From: CAWULT01 sp963923455
Lineage (GTDB): Bacteria > Acidobacteriota > Vicinamibacteria > Vicinamibacterales > UBA2999
Reading direction: 5' to 3'
Assembly: GCA_963923455.1 (NCBI GenBank)
Contig: CAWULT010000001.1
Coordinates: 62,001-126,000 of the forward strand
Length of the DNA: 64,000 bases
Both the position numbers and the translations under genes were made by a program. A model generated the notes under the pieces. It ran no database searches, had not been told where the DNA came from, and saw only the letters and a list, made by a program, of their open reading frames with translations. Below are positions 32,503-42,520 of this stretch, piece by piece (position 1 is the stretch's first letter; each line of letters begins with the position of its first letter).

Positions 32503-32975
32503 GGGCGGGGCGCGCCGGTCACGGGGATCGGGCGCGCAACGCCGCGACGCTCCTGGCGCTTCGGCAGCACGATCGTCAACTCGCCATCCTGCAGGACCGC
32601 GGTGGCCGCGGGAAGGTCGAAGGCCCCGGACACCCGCACCGAGCGGTGGAAGCGGCCGAATTCGCGCTCGACCAGATGGAACTGCGGTTCGGGCTGGACG
32701 GGCGCAGGCAGCTTGACGCCCGCGACGAGGATCAGGCCCGCCCTGTAGACCACGCGCACCGCGTCGGACTGCAGGCCGGCGGCGTCCATCACGACCTCGA
32801 TGCTCGCGTCGTGCTCGTAGACGTCCAGGGCGGGATGGCACTGGAGCGACAGCGCCCGCCACTCCGGGTCGAGTCGCGCTGCCAGTTCCTCGAAGATGCC
32901 CTGCAGGTCCTCGCCGAGTTCGGGGGACTCGCCCGGCCGGATGAAGACGAATTGCGCCACTGTGGCGCCCATCAT
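32499..32975 (-). CDS. Hsp20/alpha-crystallin family protein (first copy)
   Basis: 158 residues. An N-terminal 45 residues (FVFIRPGESPELGEDLQ) is followed by an alpha-crystallin-type domain with ALDVYEHDASIEVVMDAAGL, RFHRSVRVSGAFD and the final LQDGELTIVLPK. ATG 32975 has a GGAG 6 nt before it. It diverges from dnaK and heads a seven-gene run ending at nadK. Its core is less typical than that of the second Hsp20, but the strand order and IxVxLP-like end are clear. Confidence 0.85.
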   Translation of the reverse strand: MMGATVAQFVFIRPGESPELGEDLQGIFEELAARLDPEWRALSLQCHPALDVYEHDASIEVVMDAAGLQSDAVRVVYRAGLILVAGVKLPAPVQPEPQFHLVEREFGRFHRSVRVSGAFDLPAATAVLQDGELTIVLPKRQERRGVARPIPVTGAPRP

Positions 32976-33053
32976 CGCAGTCTCCACCCCGAAGGTCAAA
33001 GGGCTCAGTGGGATTCCTGCCGCCTGCTCTGGCTCCGGATATATATGAGTGCA

Positions 33054-33101
33054 AGACACTAATAAAACATGCTTGACAAAGACGCATGTTGTGTCTATGC
33101 T
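33054..33101 (+). promoter_or_regulatory. dnaK promoter with long inverted repeat overlapping the -35
   Basis: TTGACA 33073-33078, 17 bp, TATGCT 33096-33101, then a short leader with a GGGGGAG ribosome site before ATG 33124. An inverted repeat AACATGC (33066-33072) / GCATGTT (33084-33090) with an 11-bp spacer brackets the -35. A second pair, AGACAC (33054-33059) / GTGTCT (33091-33096), extends it. It is not the CIRCE (TTAGCACTC) or HAIR (CTTGAGT) consensus, so it may be the operator of another repressor. Confidence 0.7.
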
Positions 33102-33123
33102 TTGGTTCGGGGGAGTTCAGAAG

Positions 33124-35004
<1,881 letters not shown>

Positions 35005-35048
35005 GGGCGCGCGGCCGGCCCAGACCCGTTGATTGCGAAAAGGAGCAG

Positions 35049-35498
35049 ATGACCATGAACGCCCGATTCGACCCCTTCCGCGACTTCGCGGCGCTGCAGC
35101 AGCGCCTCAACCGCGTGTTCGGCGACGTCTATATCAGGGACGAGGAACTCGTGCCCGTCAGCCAGTGGGTGCCGCCGGTCGACATCTACGAGACGGCGAG
35201 CCACGACCTGGTGATCAAGGCGGAGCTGCCCGACATGGCGCGGGAGGACATCGAGGTCACGGTGGAGCACAACACCCTGATTCTGCGGGGCACCAAGAAG
35301 ATGCCGACGGACGTCCCGGAAGAGCAGTTCCGGCGCGTGGAGCGGCGCTACGGCACGTTCAACCGCTCGTTCGCGCTGCCGAACACGGTGGATGCGTCCA
35401 AGGTCAGCGCCGACTACAGGAACGGCGTGCTGACGGTGAAGCTGCCGTTCCGGGAAGAGGCGAAGCCCCGCACGATCAACGTCGAAGTGGCGGCCTGA
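35049..35498 (+). CDS. Hsp20/alpha-crystallin family small heat-shock protein (second copy)
   Basis: 149 residues, typical class: an N-terminal FDPFRDFAALQQRLNRVF segment, alpha-crystallin domain (about 42-140) with PPVDIYETASHDLVIKAELPDM, RRYGTFNRSFALP and NGVLTVKLPF. GGAG 5 nt before ATG 35049. It holds unfolding proteins for DnaK, encoded just upstream, so one heat-shock transcript is likely. Confidence 0.94.
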   Translation: MTMNARFDPFRDFAALQQRLNRVFGDVYIRDEELVPVSQWVPPVDIYETASHDLVIKAELPDMAREDIEVTVEHNTLILRGTKKMPTDVPEEQFRRVERRYGTFNRSFALPNTVDASKVSADYRNGVLTVKLPFREEAKPRTINVEVAA

Positions 35499-35569
35499 CA
35501 GGGCGACGGGCGCGGCGGGCCGTGCGGACCGTCGACAAGCGAGGCGTTTCGGGGGTAATCTGAGGGGCT

Positions 35570-35854
35570 ATGACAGAGACGAACGACGCCCTTGAACCCG
35601 CGGCCGAGGCGGTCGCGCCCGTCCCGCGTCCCAAGGCGCCGCCGATCGAGAGCCGGTTTCTCTTCGTGGACGTCGCGGCGATGCGTGCCAAGCAGTTGCG
35701 CCGCGGTGCCCTGCCGCGCCTCGACGAGGCGGACGAGCAGGAAGAGATGCCCCGCGCCCGTCCGGTCAAGTCTGAGCGGGTCGCGATGGAGGAGGTCCGG
35801 CGGGGCCTCGTGCTCTGGGACGTGACGCCTCCTCAGAAGGTGACCGAGGCCTGA
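35570..35854 (+). CDS. Small conserved-type hypothetical protein
   Basis: 94 residues, not recognised. It is Pro/Ala/Glu-rich with a central SRFLFVDVAAMRAKQLRRG segment and no signal peptide. GAGGGG lies shortly before ATG 35570; a TAATCT box also lies 8 nt before the ATG. Real because the frame shows strong third-position G/C, a plausible start, and no better frame competes. No function is proposed. Confidence 0.65.
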   Translation: MTETNDALEPAAEAVAPVPRPKAPPIESRFLFVDVAAMRAKQLRRGALPRLDEADEQEEMPRARPVKSERVAMEEVRRGLVLWDVTPPQKVTEA

Positions 35855-35895
35855 TCGGAACCGGGCCCGGCCTGGGCTCGTCCTTTCCGGTCAGG

Positions 35896-36237
35896 ATGCT
35901 GACGTTCCTGCTGTTCACGGCTCTGGCCCTCGCGGCAACCGTCGTCGGGGGCCTCTTTTTCGTCCACCTCGCAGTGGGCGCCGTGTTCTGGCTCCTGCTG
36001 CTCCCGTTGCGGCTGATCTTCAAGCTGGTCTTCGGCCTCGGCGGGCTGGTCCTGGGCATGGTGATGGCACCGCTCATCGCCGTGCTGGTGGGCGTGGCCC
36101 TGCTCGTGGCCCTGGTGCTCGGCGCGCTCGCGCTGCTCGCGCCGCTGATTCCCCTCGCGCTGCTCGCCGGATTCGCCTGGGCGCTCTATCGTCTGTTCGC
36201 CAGCCGGAAATCGCCGGTGGGGTCGCGGCCCCTCTAG
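35896..36237 (+). CDS. Small integral membrane protein, unknown
   Basis: 113 residues with about four hydrophobic helices (Leu/Val/Ala/Gly-rich) and a short basic C-terminus (Arg-Lys-Ser). The hydrophobic pattern and few charged residues are consistent with an inner-membrane protein; nothing points to a function. It ends 4 bp into the convergent cytochrome gene (36234). Confidence 0.6.
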   Translation: MLTFLLFTALALAATVVGGLFFVHLAVGAVFWLLLLPLRLIFKLVFGLGGLVLGMVMAPLIAVLVGVALLVALVLGALALLAPLIPLALLAGFAWALYRLFASRKSPVGSRPL

Positions 36238-37403
36238 GGCTCCGGCACGAACTCGAGCGAGAGGCGTGCGGCCGAGCCGTCCGGCCCGCTCGACCCCGCC
36301 GCCGCTTTCGCGTCGCTCCTCGGCCGGACTCTGGCCGTGACGGTCGTGCCCGGCTCGAGGACGATCGGCTCGGCGAGCCAGTAACGCCGCGCCCAGCCGC
36401 CGCCAGGCCGCGACGCGAAGAGTTCGGCCTCGGGGCCACCGGGCGGCCGCACGGTGAGCGAGACACCTGCCTCCGGGGCCTCGGGGTCGGTCGACACGGC
36501 CATCAGACGGGCCCGTCCGTCGACGGCCTGCGTCGACGGGACCCCGAGCCCGGCATCGACCTGCAGTGACTGGAGTGCGCGCGGCGCTCCCGTGGCGCCG
36601 TACAGGCCGATCACGCTGCGATCGGTCAACGACACCTGCTCGTATTGCCACGTCTTGCGATAACGCACCCGCACGACGAGCGTCGCACCGGGCGGCACCT
36701 CGAACCCGACGCCGTGGGGCAGCGCAACGGGCGGCTCGCCGGGCACCCAGAGTCCGAGGACGCGAGTACCACCAGTGGCCGCGCCACGCCGGGTCGTCGC
36801 CGGCGCGTCCACGGTGATCGTGGCGCTGCGCACCATCTCCGGCGCGCCCGGCTTCAAGTCGACCGCGCGCAGCCAGCGGGGCGCGCTGGCCGGAAGCGGA
36901 ATCGCGAGTTCGACCTGCCCTGCCTGGGCGCCAGCGCCGAGCGAGTGGGGCGCCAGCGCCAGTTCCAGGTCGGGCGTCCCGAGCGGCCAGTCGCCGGTGG
37001 CGGGCGCCGGGCCGGCGGTCGGGACTGGACCGGCAGGCGTGCCGCCGCTGGCCCACGTCAGGATGGTGTCGAGTTCCCGCGCGGTCAGGGCGTTGGCGTG
37101 GTGGAATCGGCCACGCGGCGCCTCGACGGGCCACGGCGGCATGTGCCCCGCGATGAGTTCCAGTCGGATCGACTCGGCCCACGGCGCCGCCTGTTCGGGC
37201 GTGTCGAGCGGCATCGGGGCGACGCCGCCGTCCCGGTGGCAGGAACGACAGTGCTCGCGCAGGATCGGCTGCACGTGTTCGGTGAACGTGTAGGGCGAGG
37301 TGATCGGCTTGTGGGCCTCGGTGAGGGCCACGAAGCGCGGCCACACGCCGGCGGCGCACGCGAGGGCGACGACCCAGGGCCGGAGCAACTGCCGGCCCTT
37401 CAT
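36234..37403 (-). CDS. Exported single-heme cytochrome c-type protein
   Basis: 389 residues with a signal peptide (about 1-29). One heme site CRSCH at 52-56 and a probable axial Met88 in AGHMPPW. The segment VQPILREHCRSCHRDGGVAPMPL is the pattern of secreted cytochromes common in Acidobacteria and Planctomycetes. The C-terminal 270 residues are beta-rich without a motif I recognise, perhaps a carbohydrate- or copper-binding domain. ATGA overlap with the heavy-metal-binding gene puts it third in a three-gene exported operon. Confidence 0.78.
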   Translation of the reverse strand: MKGRQLLRPWVVALACAAGVWPRFVALTEAHKPITSPYTFTEHVQPILREHCRSCHRDGGVAPMPLDTPEQAAPWAESIRLELIAGHMPPWPVEAPRGRFHHANALTARELDTILTWASGGTPAGPVPTAGPAPATGDWPLGTPDLELALAPHSLGAGAQAGQVELAIPLPASAPRWLRAVDLKPGAPEMVRSATITVDAPATTRRGAATGGTRVLGLWVPGEPPVALPHGVGFEVPPGATLVVRVRYRKTWQYEQVSLTDRSVIGLYGATGAPRALQSLQVDAGLGVPSTQAVDGRARLMAVSTDPEAPEAGVSLTVRPPGGPEAELFASRPGGGWARRYWLAEPIVLEPGTTVTARVRPRSDAKAAAGSSGPDGSAARLSLEFVPEP

Positions 37404-38641
37404 GGAATCACCGCGAAGGCGCGCTCGACGTCGCCGGCGCGTGCGGCGAAGGCGGCGCGGGCGGCCTCGACCTGCTGCCGGTCGCCGAGATCCCCGACGG
37501 CGTCGAGCTGCCACGCGGCGCGGACCAGCGCCTGCAGCGCCGGCTCGGCGAGGCGGCGTCCCTCGGGCGTCAATCGGTCGAGCTGCGCCTCGAGCGCGAT
37601 CGCCAGGTCCTTCGCCTGGAACGCGGGCACCCAGACGGCGCCGAAGTCGCCGGCGTCGACGAGGCGCGAAACCTCCGCCTCGCGGGCGCGCAGTGCCGCG
37701 AGGATGTCCCGCACCGAGGTCGGCACGAGCTGTACCGGCAACCCGGTGCCGGCCGCGATCGGTGCGGGCGCCTCGGGATCAGTCCTGCGCGGCTCGCGTG
37801 CCGCCGTCGTCGCGCGCCGCGGTGTCGCCGCGCGCGCGGCCCGGGGCCGGGGCGCCGCCACCGGCCCCGGCGGCGCCGTCGCCGCCGTGAACGTGAAGTC
37901 GAATCGATACTCCGGCGTGCCGGGCGCGAAACGGACTTTCGCCGTGAGCGCGGCGGGAAAGGCCGCCGTGTCCACGCGGGCCTCGAATGCGCCGTCGGCC
38001 GCGAGGCGCAGCGGGAACGCCGTGATCTCGGTGGTCCTGCGGCTGGCGGCATCGAACCGCTCCAGGGTGACCACGCGCGCCTGGACGGCCTTCAGCTTGT
38101 CGGCGGAGAGCGGGCGCGCGAAGTCGTCGAACAGGTGCAGACGGAACAGGCCCGCGCGCGGGTAGGTGCCTTCCAGGTGGTGCCAGTTGTCGGGTGCCAT
38201 GAAGAACTGGCCGCCGAACCGTGGGTTGTGGTTGCCGTGCGGCCGCAAGGTGCGCGCGCCGATGCGGGGCGAGCCGTCGGCGCACACGCCCGGCTCCAGG
38301 TGCTCGGGGTTCGGCTCACCGCGGCAGGTCCAGGTCAGGGCCACCGTGACCGGGACGAGCGCGCGGCCGCAGATGGGGCACGTGCCCGGCCCGTCCTCGT
38401 TGACCACCGCGTGCACGGGGCAGGTCCACGCGGCAGCCAGGCGCACGGGCACCAGGTTCATCCTGCAGAGTGGGCAGGTCCCGGGCGCCCGCTCGACGAC
38501 GTCCGGGTGCATCGGACACGTCATCGAGAGCGGCGGCAGGGCCGTCGCGGGGGTGGGGGTCCCGCGCTGGGCGGCGGGCGCGGAGCTCGCGACGACCAGG
38601 AGCCACGCCACCCACACGAGACCGCTGGTCCGCGCCGGCAT
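37400..38641 (-). CDS. Exported protein with heavy-metal-binding domains
   Basis: 413 residues with a signal peptide. Two HMBD-type segments: TCPMHPDV...CPLCRMNLVPV at 41-66 and TCPVHAVV...CPICGRALVPV at 73-98, and a third degenerate Cys-Cys segment at 104-125. The segment HGNHNPRFGGQFFMAPDNWHHLEG is His-rich and may bind metal. HMBD modules occur in CusB-like efflux proteins and bind Cu/Ag. The rest is a beta-rich and then a helical unknown region with an Ala/Arg-rich linker at about 270-290. It lies 5 bp after the dehalogenase-like gene. Confidence 0.75.
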   Translation of the reverse strand: MPARTSGLVWVAWLLVVASSAPAAQRGTPTPATALPPLSMTCPMHPDVVERAPGTCPLCRMNLVPVRLAAAWTCPVHAVVNEDGPGTCPICGRALVPVTVALTWTCRGEPNPEHLEPGVCADGSPRIGARTLRPHGNHNPRFGGQFFMAPDNWHHLEGTYPRAGLFRLHLFDDFARPLSADKLKAVQARVVTLERFDAASRRTTEITAFPLRLAADGAFEARVDTAAFPAALTAKVRFAPGTPEYRFDFTFTAATAPPGPVAAPRPRAARAATPRRATTAAREPRRTDPEAPAPIAAGTGLPVQLVPTSVRDILAALRAREAEVSRLVDAGDFGAVWVPAFQAKDLAIALEAQLDRLTPEGRRLAEPALQALVRAAWQLDAVGDLGDRQQVEAARAAFAARAGDVERAFAVIP

Positions 38642-38646
38642 GGTGT

Positions 38647-39627
38647 TCAGGCCTTCAGCAGGGCCTCGATCTCGGCGAAGACCAGGTCGGGCACGTCCTC
38701 CTGAAGGTTGTGCCCGCCGGGCAGGCCTCGGCCGGATACCTTCGTACCATGCGCCTTCCAGATGCCCAGCACGTCGTAGAGGCGGCCCATCGCGCCCTTC
38801 TCGGCCCACAGGACGCGCAACGGGCACGCGACCTTCTTCTGCTGATCTGCCTCGTCCCACTTGAGGTCGATCGACGCGCTGGCCCGGTAGTCCTCGCACA
38901 TGGCATGGATCGTCGCCGGGTCGCGCATCGTCCGGAGGTATTCCTGCTGGATCTCGGACGTGGCTCGCGCCGCCGCCGCGTCGTTCTGGGCCTTCAACTC
39001 GTTCTCCGGCCCCGGCGCCGCGCGCAGGTAGTTGAACCAGTGGAAGTAGGCCTGGACGAACTCCACCGAGAAGTGGGTGTAGAGGTAGCGGGTCGGGACG
39101 ATGTCGAGCACCGCGCCGTGTGTCACCCGCTGCGGGTGGTCGAGCATCAGGCGGTGCGCGACCCGCCCCCCGCGGTCCTGCCCGATTACGGGGAACCGAT
39201 CGAAGCCGAAGTGCTTCATCACCTCGACCTGATCGAGCGCCATGGCGCGCTTCGAGTAGTTGACGTGGTTCTCGCCGTCGGGCGGCTTGCTGCTGTCGCC
39301 GTACCCACGCAGGTCCGGCACGACCACCGTGTGCGTCGCGGCCAGCTTCGGGGCGACCAGCCGCCACGAGACGTGGCTCTGGGGCGCGCCGTGCAGCAGC
39401 AGGATCGGCGGACCCGAGCCGCCGACGACGCCGTTGATCAGCGCGCCGCTGGCCTGGCCCGAACCGGTCGTCTGTACCTTGAAGTTCCTGAAGCCAGGGA
39501 AGTACTTCAGTGTGTCACCCGGCGTGCCGGCCGGCGCCTGTGCGAACAGCGGCGCCGATGCCTGTTCCGCCAGCCCGGAGGCGAGGGAGAGGGCGCCCAT
39601 CCGGCGGAGGAGTTCTCGACGGTTCAT
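38647..39627 (-). CDS. Tat-exported alpha/beta hydrolase, fluoroacetate dehalogenase-like
   Basis: 326 residues. A Tat-type signal (NRRELLRRMGALSLASG) precedes an alpha/beta fold with LLLHGAPQS and the nucleophile elbow GQDRGG. The residues of fluoroacetate dehalogenase are all visible at matching spacing: nucleophile Asp151, carboxylate-binding Arg152 and Arg155, Asp175, halide-pocket His196-Trp197, and a C-terminal His in PGGHNLQ. GHDRG of the family is GQDRG here. Known members hydrolyse haloacetates in the cytosol; export is unusual. First gene of the operon; GGAGG lies upstream. Confidence 0.8.
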   Translation of the reverse strand: MNRRELLRRMGALSLASGLAEQASAPLFAQAPAGTPGDTLKYFPGFRNFKVQTTGSGQASGALINGVVGGSGPPILLLHGAPQSHVSWRLVAPKLAATHTVVVPDLRGYGDSSKPPDGENHVNYSKRAMALDQVEVMKHFGFDRFPVIGQDRGGRVAHRLMLDHPQRVTHGAVLDIVPTRYLYTHFSVEFVQAYFHWFNYLRAAPGPENELKAQNDAAAARATSEIQQEYLRTMRDPATIHAMCEDYRASASIDLKWDEADQQKKVACPLRVLWAEKGAMGRLYDVLGIWKAHGTKVSGRGLPGGHNLQEDVPDLVFAEIEALLKA

Positions 39628-39679
39628 CAGTCACCTGCCTCCACGCCGGTGCGAGCGGGCGGGCGTGGTCGCCGCGAGT

Positions 39680-41155
39680 CTACAGCGAAGGCGCCGTCCG
39701 GCTCCAGTCGGTGCGGGCCTCGAACGCGTGGCCGACGCGCAGCAGCGTTGGCTCGTCGAACATGCGGCCGGTGAGCTGGAGGCCGATGGGCAGGCGGGTC
39801 GCCGGGTCGGGCCCTGCCGCGAACCCGCACGGGAGGCTGATGCCCGGCAGGCCGGCGAGGTTGGCGCTCACCGTGAAGATGTCGGCCAGGTACATCTGCA
39901 GCGGGTCGCCCGTCTTCTCCCCGAGCCGGAACGGCGGGATCGGGCTCGTCGGCATCGCGACGACGTCCACCCGCTCGAAGGCCAGTTCGTAGTCGCGGCG
40001 CAGGAGCGTCCGCACCTGCTGGGCCTTCAGGTAGTAGGCGTCGTAGTAGCCGGCGCTCAGCACGTAGGTGCCCAGCATGATCCGCCGCTTGACCTCCGGG
40101 CCGAAGCCCTCGTCGCGGGTGCGGCTGTACATGGCCTTGAGCCCGTGCGTCTTCGCGGCCGGAGAGCGATACCCGTACTTGACGCCGTCGTACCGGGCCA
40201 GGTTGGAGCTGGCCTCGGCCGTCGCCACGAGGTAGTACACGGGAACCGCGTAGGGCGCGTGCGGCAGCTCGACGTCGACGAGCGTCGCGCCGCCGGCGCG
40301 CAGGTCGTCGAGGGCCGCGTCGAACGCCCGGCGCACGGCCGCGTCGACCCCTTCGGCCACGAACGTGCGGGGTACGCCGACGCGGATGCCGTCGAGCCCG
40401 CGCTCGAGGTTCGCCCGCAGGTCCGGTACAGCTTCGCGTGCCGAGGTGGCATCGGCCGGGTCGACGCCCGCGATCGCCTCGAGGGCGAGCGCGGCGTCCT
40501 CGGTGCTTCCGGTGAAGGGGCCGATCTGGTCGAGCGACGACGCGAAGGCCAGCAGGCCGTAGCGCGACACCCGGCCGTAGGTCGGCTTGAGGCCGACCAC
40601 GCCGCAGAACGAGGCGGGCTGGCGGATCGATCCGCCGGTGTCGGAGCCCAGCGCGATCGGCACGCACCCGGCGGCGACCGCGGCCGCCGACCCGCCGCTT
40701 GACCCGCCCGGCGCGAAGGCCGGGGCCCACGGGTTGCGCACGGGACCATAGGCCGAGTTCTCGTTGGACGAGCCCATGGCGAACTCATCGCAGTTCGTCT
40801 TGCCGACGATGACGGCCCCGGCCGCCTCGAGCCGCGCGGTCACCGTGGCGTCGTAGGGCGGCACGTAGGTGTCGAGGATCTTCGACGACGCCGTCGTGCG
40901 CATTCCGCGAACGCAGATGTTGTCCTTGAGGGCCACCGGAACGCCGGCCAGCGGTCCGAGGGGCTCTCCGGCCGCCCGGCGGGCGTCGACCGCGGCGGCG
41001 CGCCGCAGGGCCCCCTCGTCGTCGACGAGGTTGAACGCGTTCAGCGCGGGGTTGACGGCGTGGATCCGGTCGAGGGCGGCGCGACAGACCTCGACCGCCG
41101 ACGTGCGGCCGGCGGCGACGTCGTCGCGGATGCGGCGGGCGCTGCGAAGATCCAT
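39680..41155 (-). CDS. gatA: Glutamyl-tRNA(Gln) amidotransferase subunit A
   Basis: 491 residues of the amidase signature family. Lys77 (ALKDN), Ser152 (GGSSGGSAAAV) and Ser176 (SDTGGSIRQPA) are the catalytic triad, at nearly the same positions as in Staphylococcus GatA. It frees ammonia from Gln to amidate Glu-tRNA(Gln) (or Asp-tRNA(Asn)) with GatB and GatC. gatC lies 4 bp upstream. gatB is elsewhere. ATG 41155. Confidence 0.96.
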   Translation of the reverse strand: MDLRSARRIRDDVAAGRTSAVEVCRAALDRIHAVNPALNAFNLVDDEGALRRAAAVDARRAAGEPLGPLAGVPVALKDNICVRGMRTTASSKILDTYVPPYDATVTARLEAAGAVIVGKTNCDEFAMGSSNENSAYGPVRNPWAPAFAPGGSSGGSAAAVAAGCVPIALGSDTGGSIRQPASFCGVVGLKPTYGRVSRYGLLAFASSLDQIGPFTGSTEDAALALEAIAGVDPADATSAREAVPDLRANLERGLDGIRVGVPRTFVAEGVDAAVRRAFDAALDDLRAGGATLVDVELPHAPYAVPVYYLVATAEASSNLARYDGVKYGYRSPAAKTHGLKAMYSRTRDEGFGPEVKRRIMLGTYVLSAGYYDAYYLKAQQVRTLLRRDYELAFERVDVVAMPTSPIPPFRLGEKTGDPLQMYLADIFTVSANLAGLPGISLPCGFAAGPDPATRLPIGLQLTGRMFDEPTLLRVGHAFEARTDWSRTAPSL

Positions 41156-41159
41156 CGCG

Positions 41160-41462
41160 TCACCCACCGATGACCCGCGGCACCCGGAACAGGCCGGCGT
41201 CGGGCGAGGCATCGGGGGCGTTGGCGAGCACGTCTTCCACCGACAGCGAGGGGCGCTCCTCGTCGTCGCGCTCGACGCGCTGGCCCGCGTGCACGTGCGC
41301 GGTTGCGGGCACGCCGCTCGTGTCGATCGCGCGCACCTGTTCGGCGTAGGTCAGGATCTGCGCGAGTTGCGTGGCGAAGAGCCGCTTCTCGTCGTCGGTC
41401 AGCTCCAGGTGGGCGAGCGCGGCGATGCGTTCGACGTCGGCGATCGTCAGGTCGGCGGGCAC
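41160..41462 (-). CDS. gatC: Glutamyl-tRNA(Gln) amidotransferase subunit C
   Basis: 100 residues: IADVERIAALAHLELTDDEKRLFATQLAQIL and a C-terminal GLFRVPRVIGG, the GatC pattern that wraps GatA and stabilises the complex. GTG 41462 lies 6 nt after TAGCAT (41474-41469 on the minus strand), which fits leaderless initiation. Confidence 0.94.
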   Translation of the reverse strand: MPADLTIADVERIAALAHLELTDDEKRLFATQLAQILTYAEQVRAIDTSGVPATAHVHAGQRVERDDEERPSLSVEDVLANAPDASPDAGLFRVPRVIGG

Positions 41463-41537
41463 CTGAGGATGCTAGTCGAAGCGTTTGGTCCCTCACAAGT
41501 CGGCGCCGGCGCGGGAGGCGGTGATAATGGGCCCGTC

Positions 41538-42512
41538 GTGGACAACCTGTGTCACACCCTCGTGGGCGCCGCGTGCGCCGAGGCCGGCCTGAAGACGCGC
41601 ACGCGGTTTGGCGGCGCGGCGCTGATGGTGGCGGCGAACCTGCCGGACCTGGACGTGCTGGTCTTCGCGACGTCGATTCCGCCCGTGTCCTTCCGGCGCG
41701 GTTGGACGCACGGCGTCATCGCGCAGGCGGTGCTGCCGGTCGCGCTCACCGGGGCGTTCCTGCTGTTCGACCGCCTGAGGCGACGCAGGGACGGACCGCC
41801 CGTCCATGCGGGGTGGCTGTTCGCCCTGTCGCTCGTCGGCGTCTACAGCCACGTCCTGCTCGACTTCCTGAACAACTACGGCGTGCGGCTGCTGGCGCCG
41901 TTCGACTGGCGCTGGTTCTACGGCGATGCGGTGTTCATCGTCGACCCGTGGCTCTGGCTGTCGCTCGGGCTCGGGGTATGGCTGTCGCGCCGGGCGTCCC
42001 GGCCGGCGCCGGCCCGTGGGGCACTGGCCTTCGCGACGGCGTACGTGGTGCTCATGCTGCTGTCGGCCCAGGCGGCCCGCTCGACCGTGGCCTCGACCTG
42101 GAGCGCGTTGCGCGGCGTGCCCGAGGCGGCGCTGGCCTCGCCGCGGGCGCTGATGGTGGGGCCGATGCCCGTGACGCCGCTGACCCGCGCGGTGATCGTC
42201 GACGCGGGCGATCATTACGAAACCGGCACGTTCTCGTGGGCCGGGAACGCGCTGACGCTCGATCCCGTCCTCATCCCCAAGCGCGACGACGCACCCGAGG
42301 TGCGGGCGGCCCGTGACACGCCGGGCATCCGCGGCATGCTCGTGTGGGCGCGCTTTCCGTTCTGGCAGGTCGAGCCCGAGGGCGACCGCGCGCGGGTGAC
42401 GCTGCAGGACGTCCGCTTCCTCGGTCAGGCGGCGGCCCGGCTGGCGGGGGCCGTCGTGGTGCCGCGACCGGCTGGCGGCGGGCGCGGGCCCGGCGGGCAG
42501 CCGGGGAGATAA
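41538..42512 (+). CDS. YdjM/DUF457-family membrane-bound metal-dependent hydrolase-like protein
   Basis: 324 residues. It starts DNLCHTLVGAACAEAGLK and has NLPDLDVL, RRGWTHG and YSHVLLDFLNNYG; the His/Asp set is that of the YdjM (LexA-regulated inner membrane) family. Several membrane segments lie between about 65 and 180. The C-terminal 130 residues are a soluble beta-rich domain. GTG 41538 is chosen to begin at the conserved N-terminus; GATAAT lies 9 nt before. The chemical role is unproven for the family. Confidence 0.82.
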   Translation: MDNLCHTLVGAACAEAGLKTRTRFGGAALMVAANLPDLDVLVFATSIPPVSFRRGWTHGVIAQAVLPVALTGAFLLFDRLRRRRDGPPVHAGWLFALSLVGVYSHVLLDFLNNYGVRLLAPFDWRWFYGDAVFIVDPWLWLSLGLGVWLSRRASRPAPARGALAFATAYVVLMLLSAQAARSTVASTWSALRGVPEAALASPRALMVGPMPVTPLTRAVIVDAGDHYETGTFSWAGNALTLDPVLIPKRDDAPEVRAARDTPGIRGMLVWARFPFWQVEPEGDRARVTLQDVRFLGQAAARLAGAVVVPRPAGGGRGPGGQPGR

Positions 42513-42520
42513 TTCGATCA
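42508..42520 (+). promoter_or_regulatory. GATAAT -10 box 6 nt before ATG (leaderless geometry)
   Basis: GATAAT 42508-42513, then 6 nt, then ATG 42520. It lies at the end of the preceding gene, 8 bp apart. Confidence 0.45.

Noticed and set aside
33066..33090. CIRCE or HAIR element before dnaK
   Set aside because: The arms AACATGC/GCATGTT match neither TTAGCACTC-N9-GAGTGCTAA nor CTTGAGT-N7-ACTCAAG; kept only as an unknown operator.
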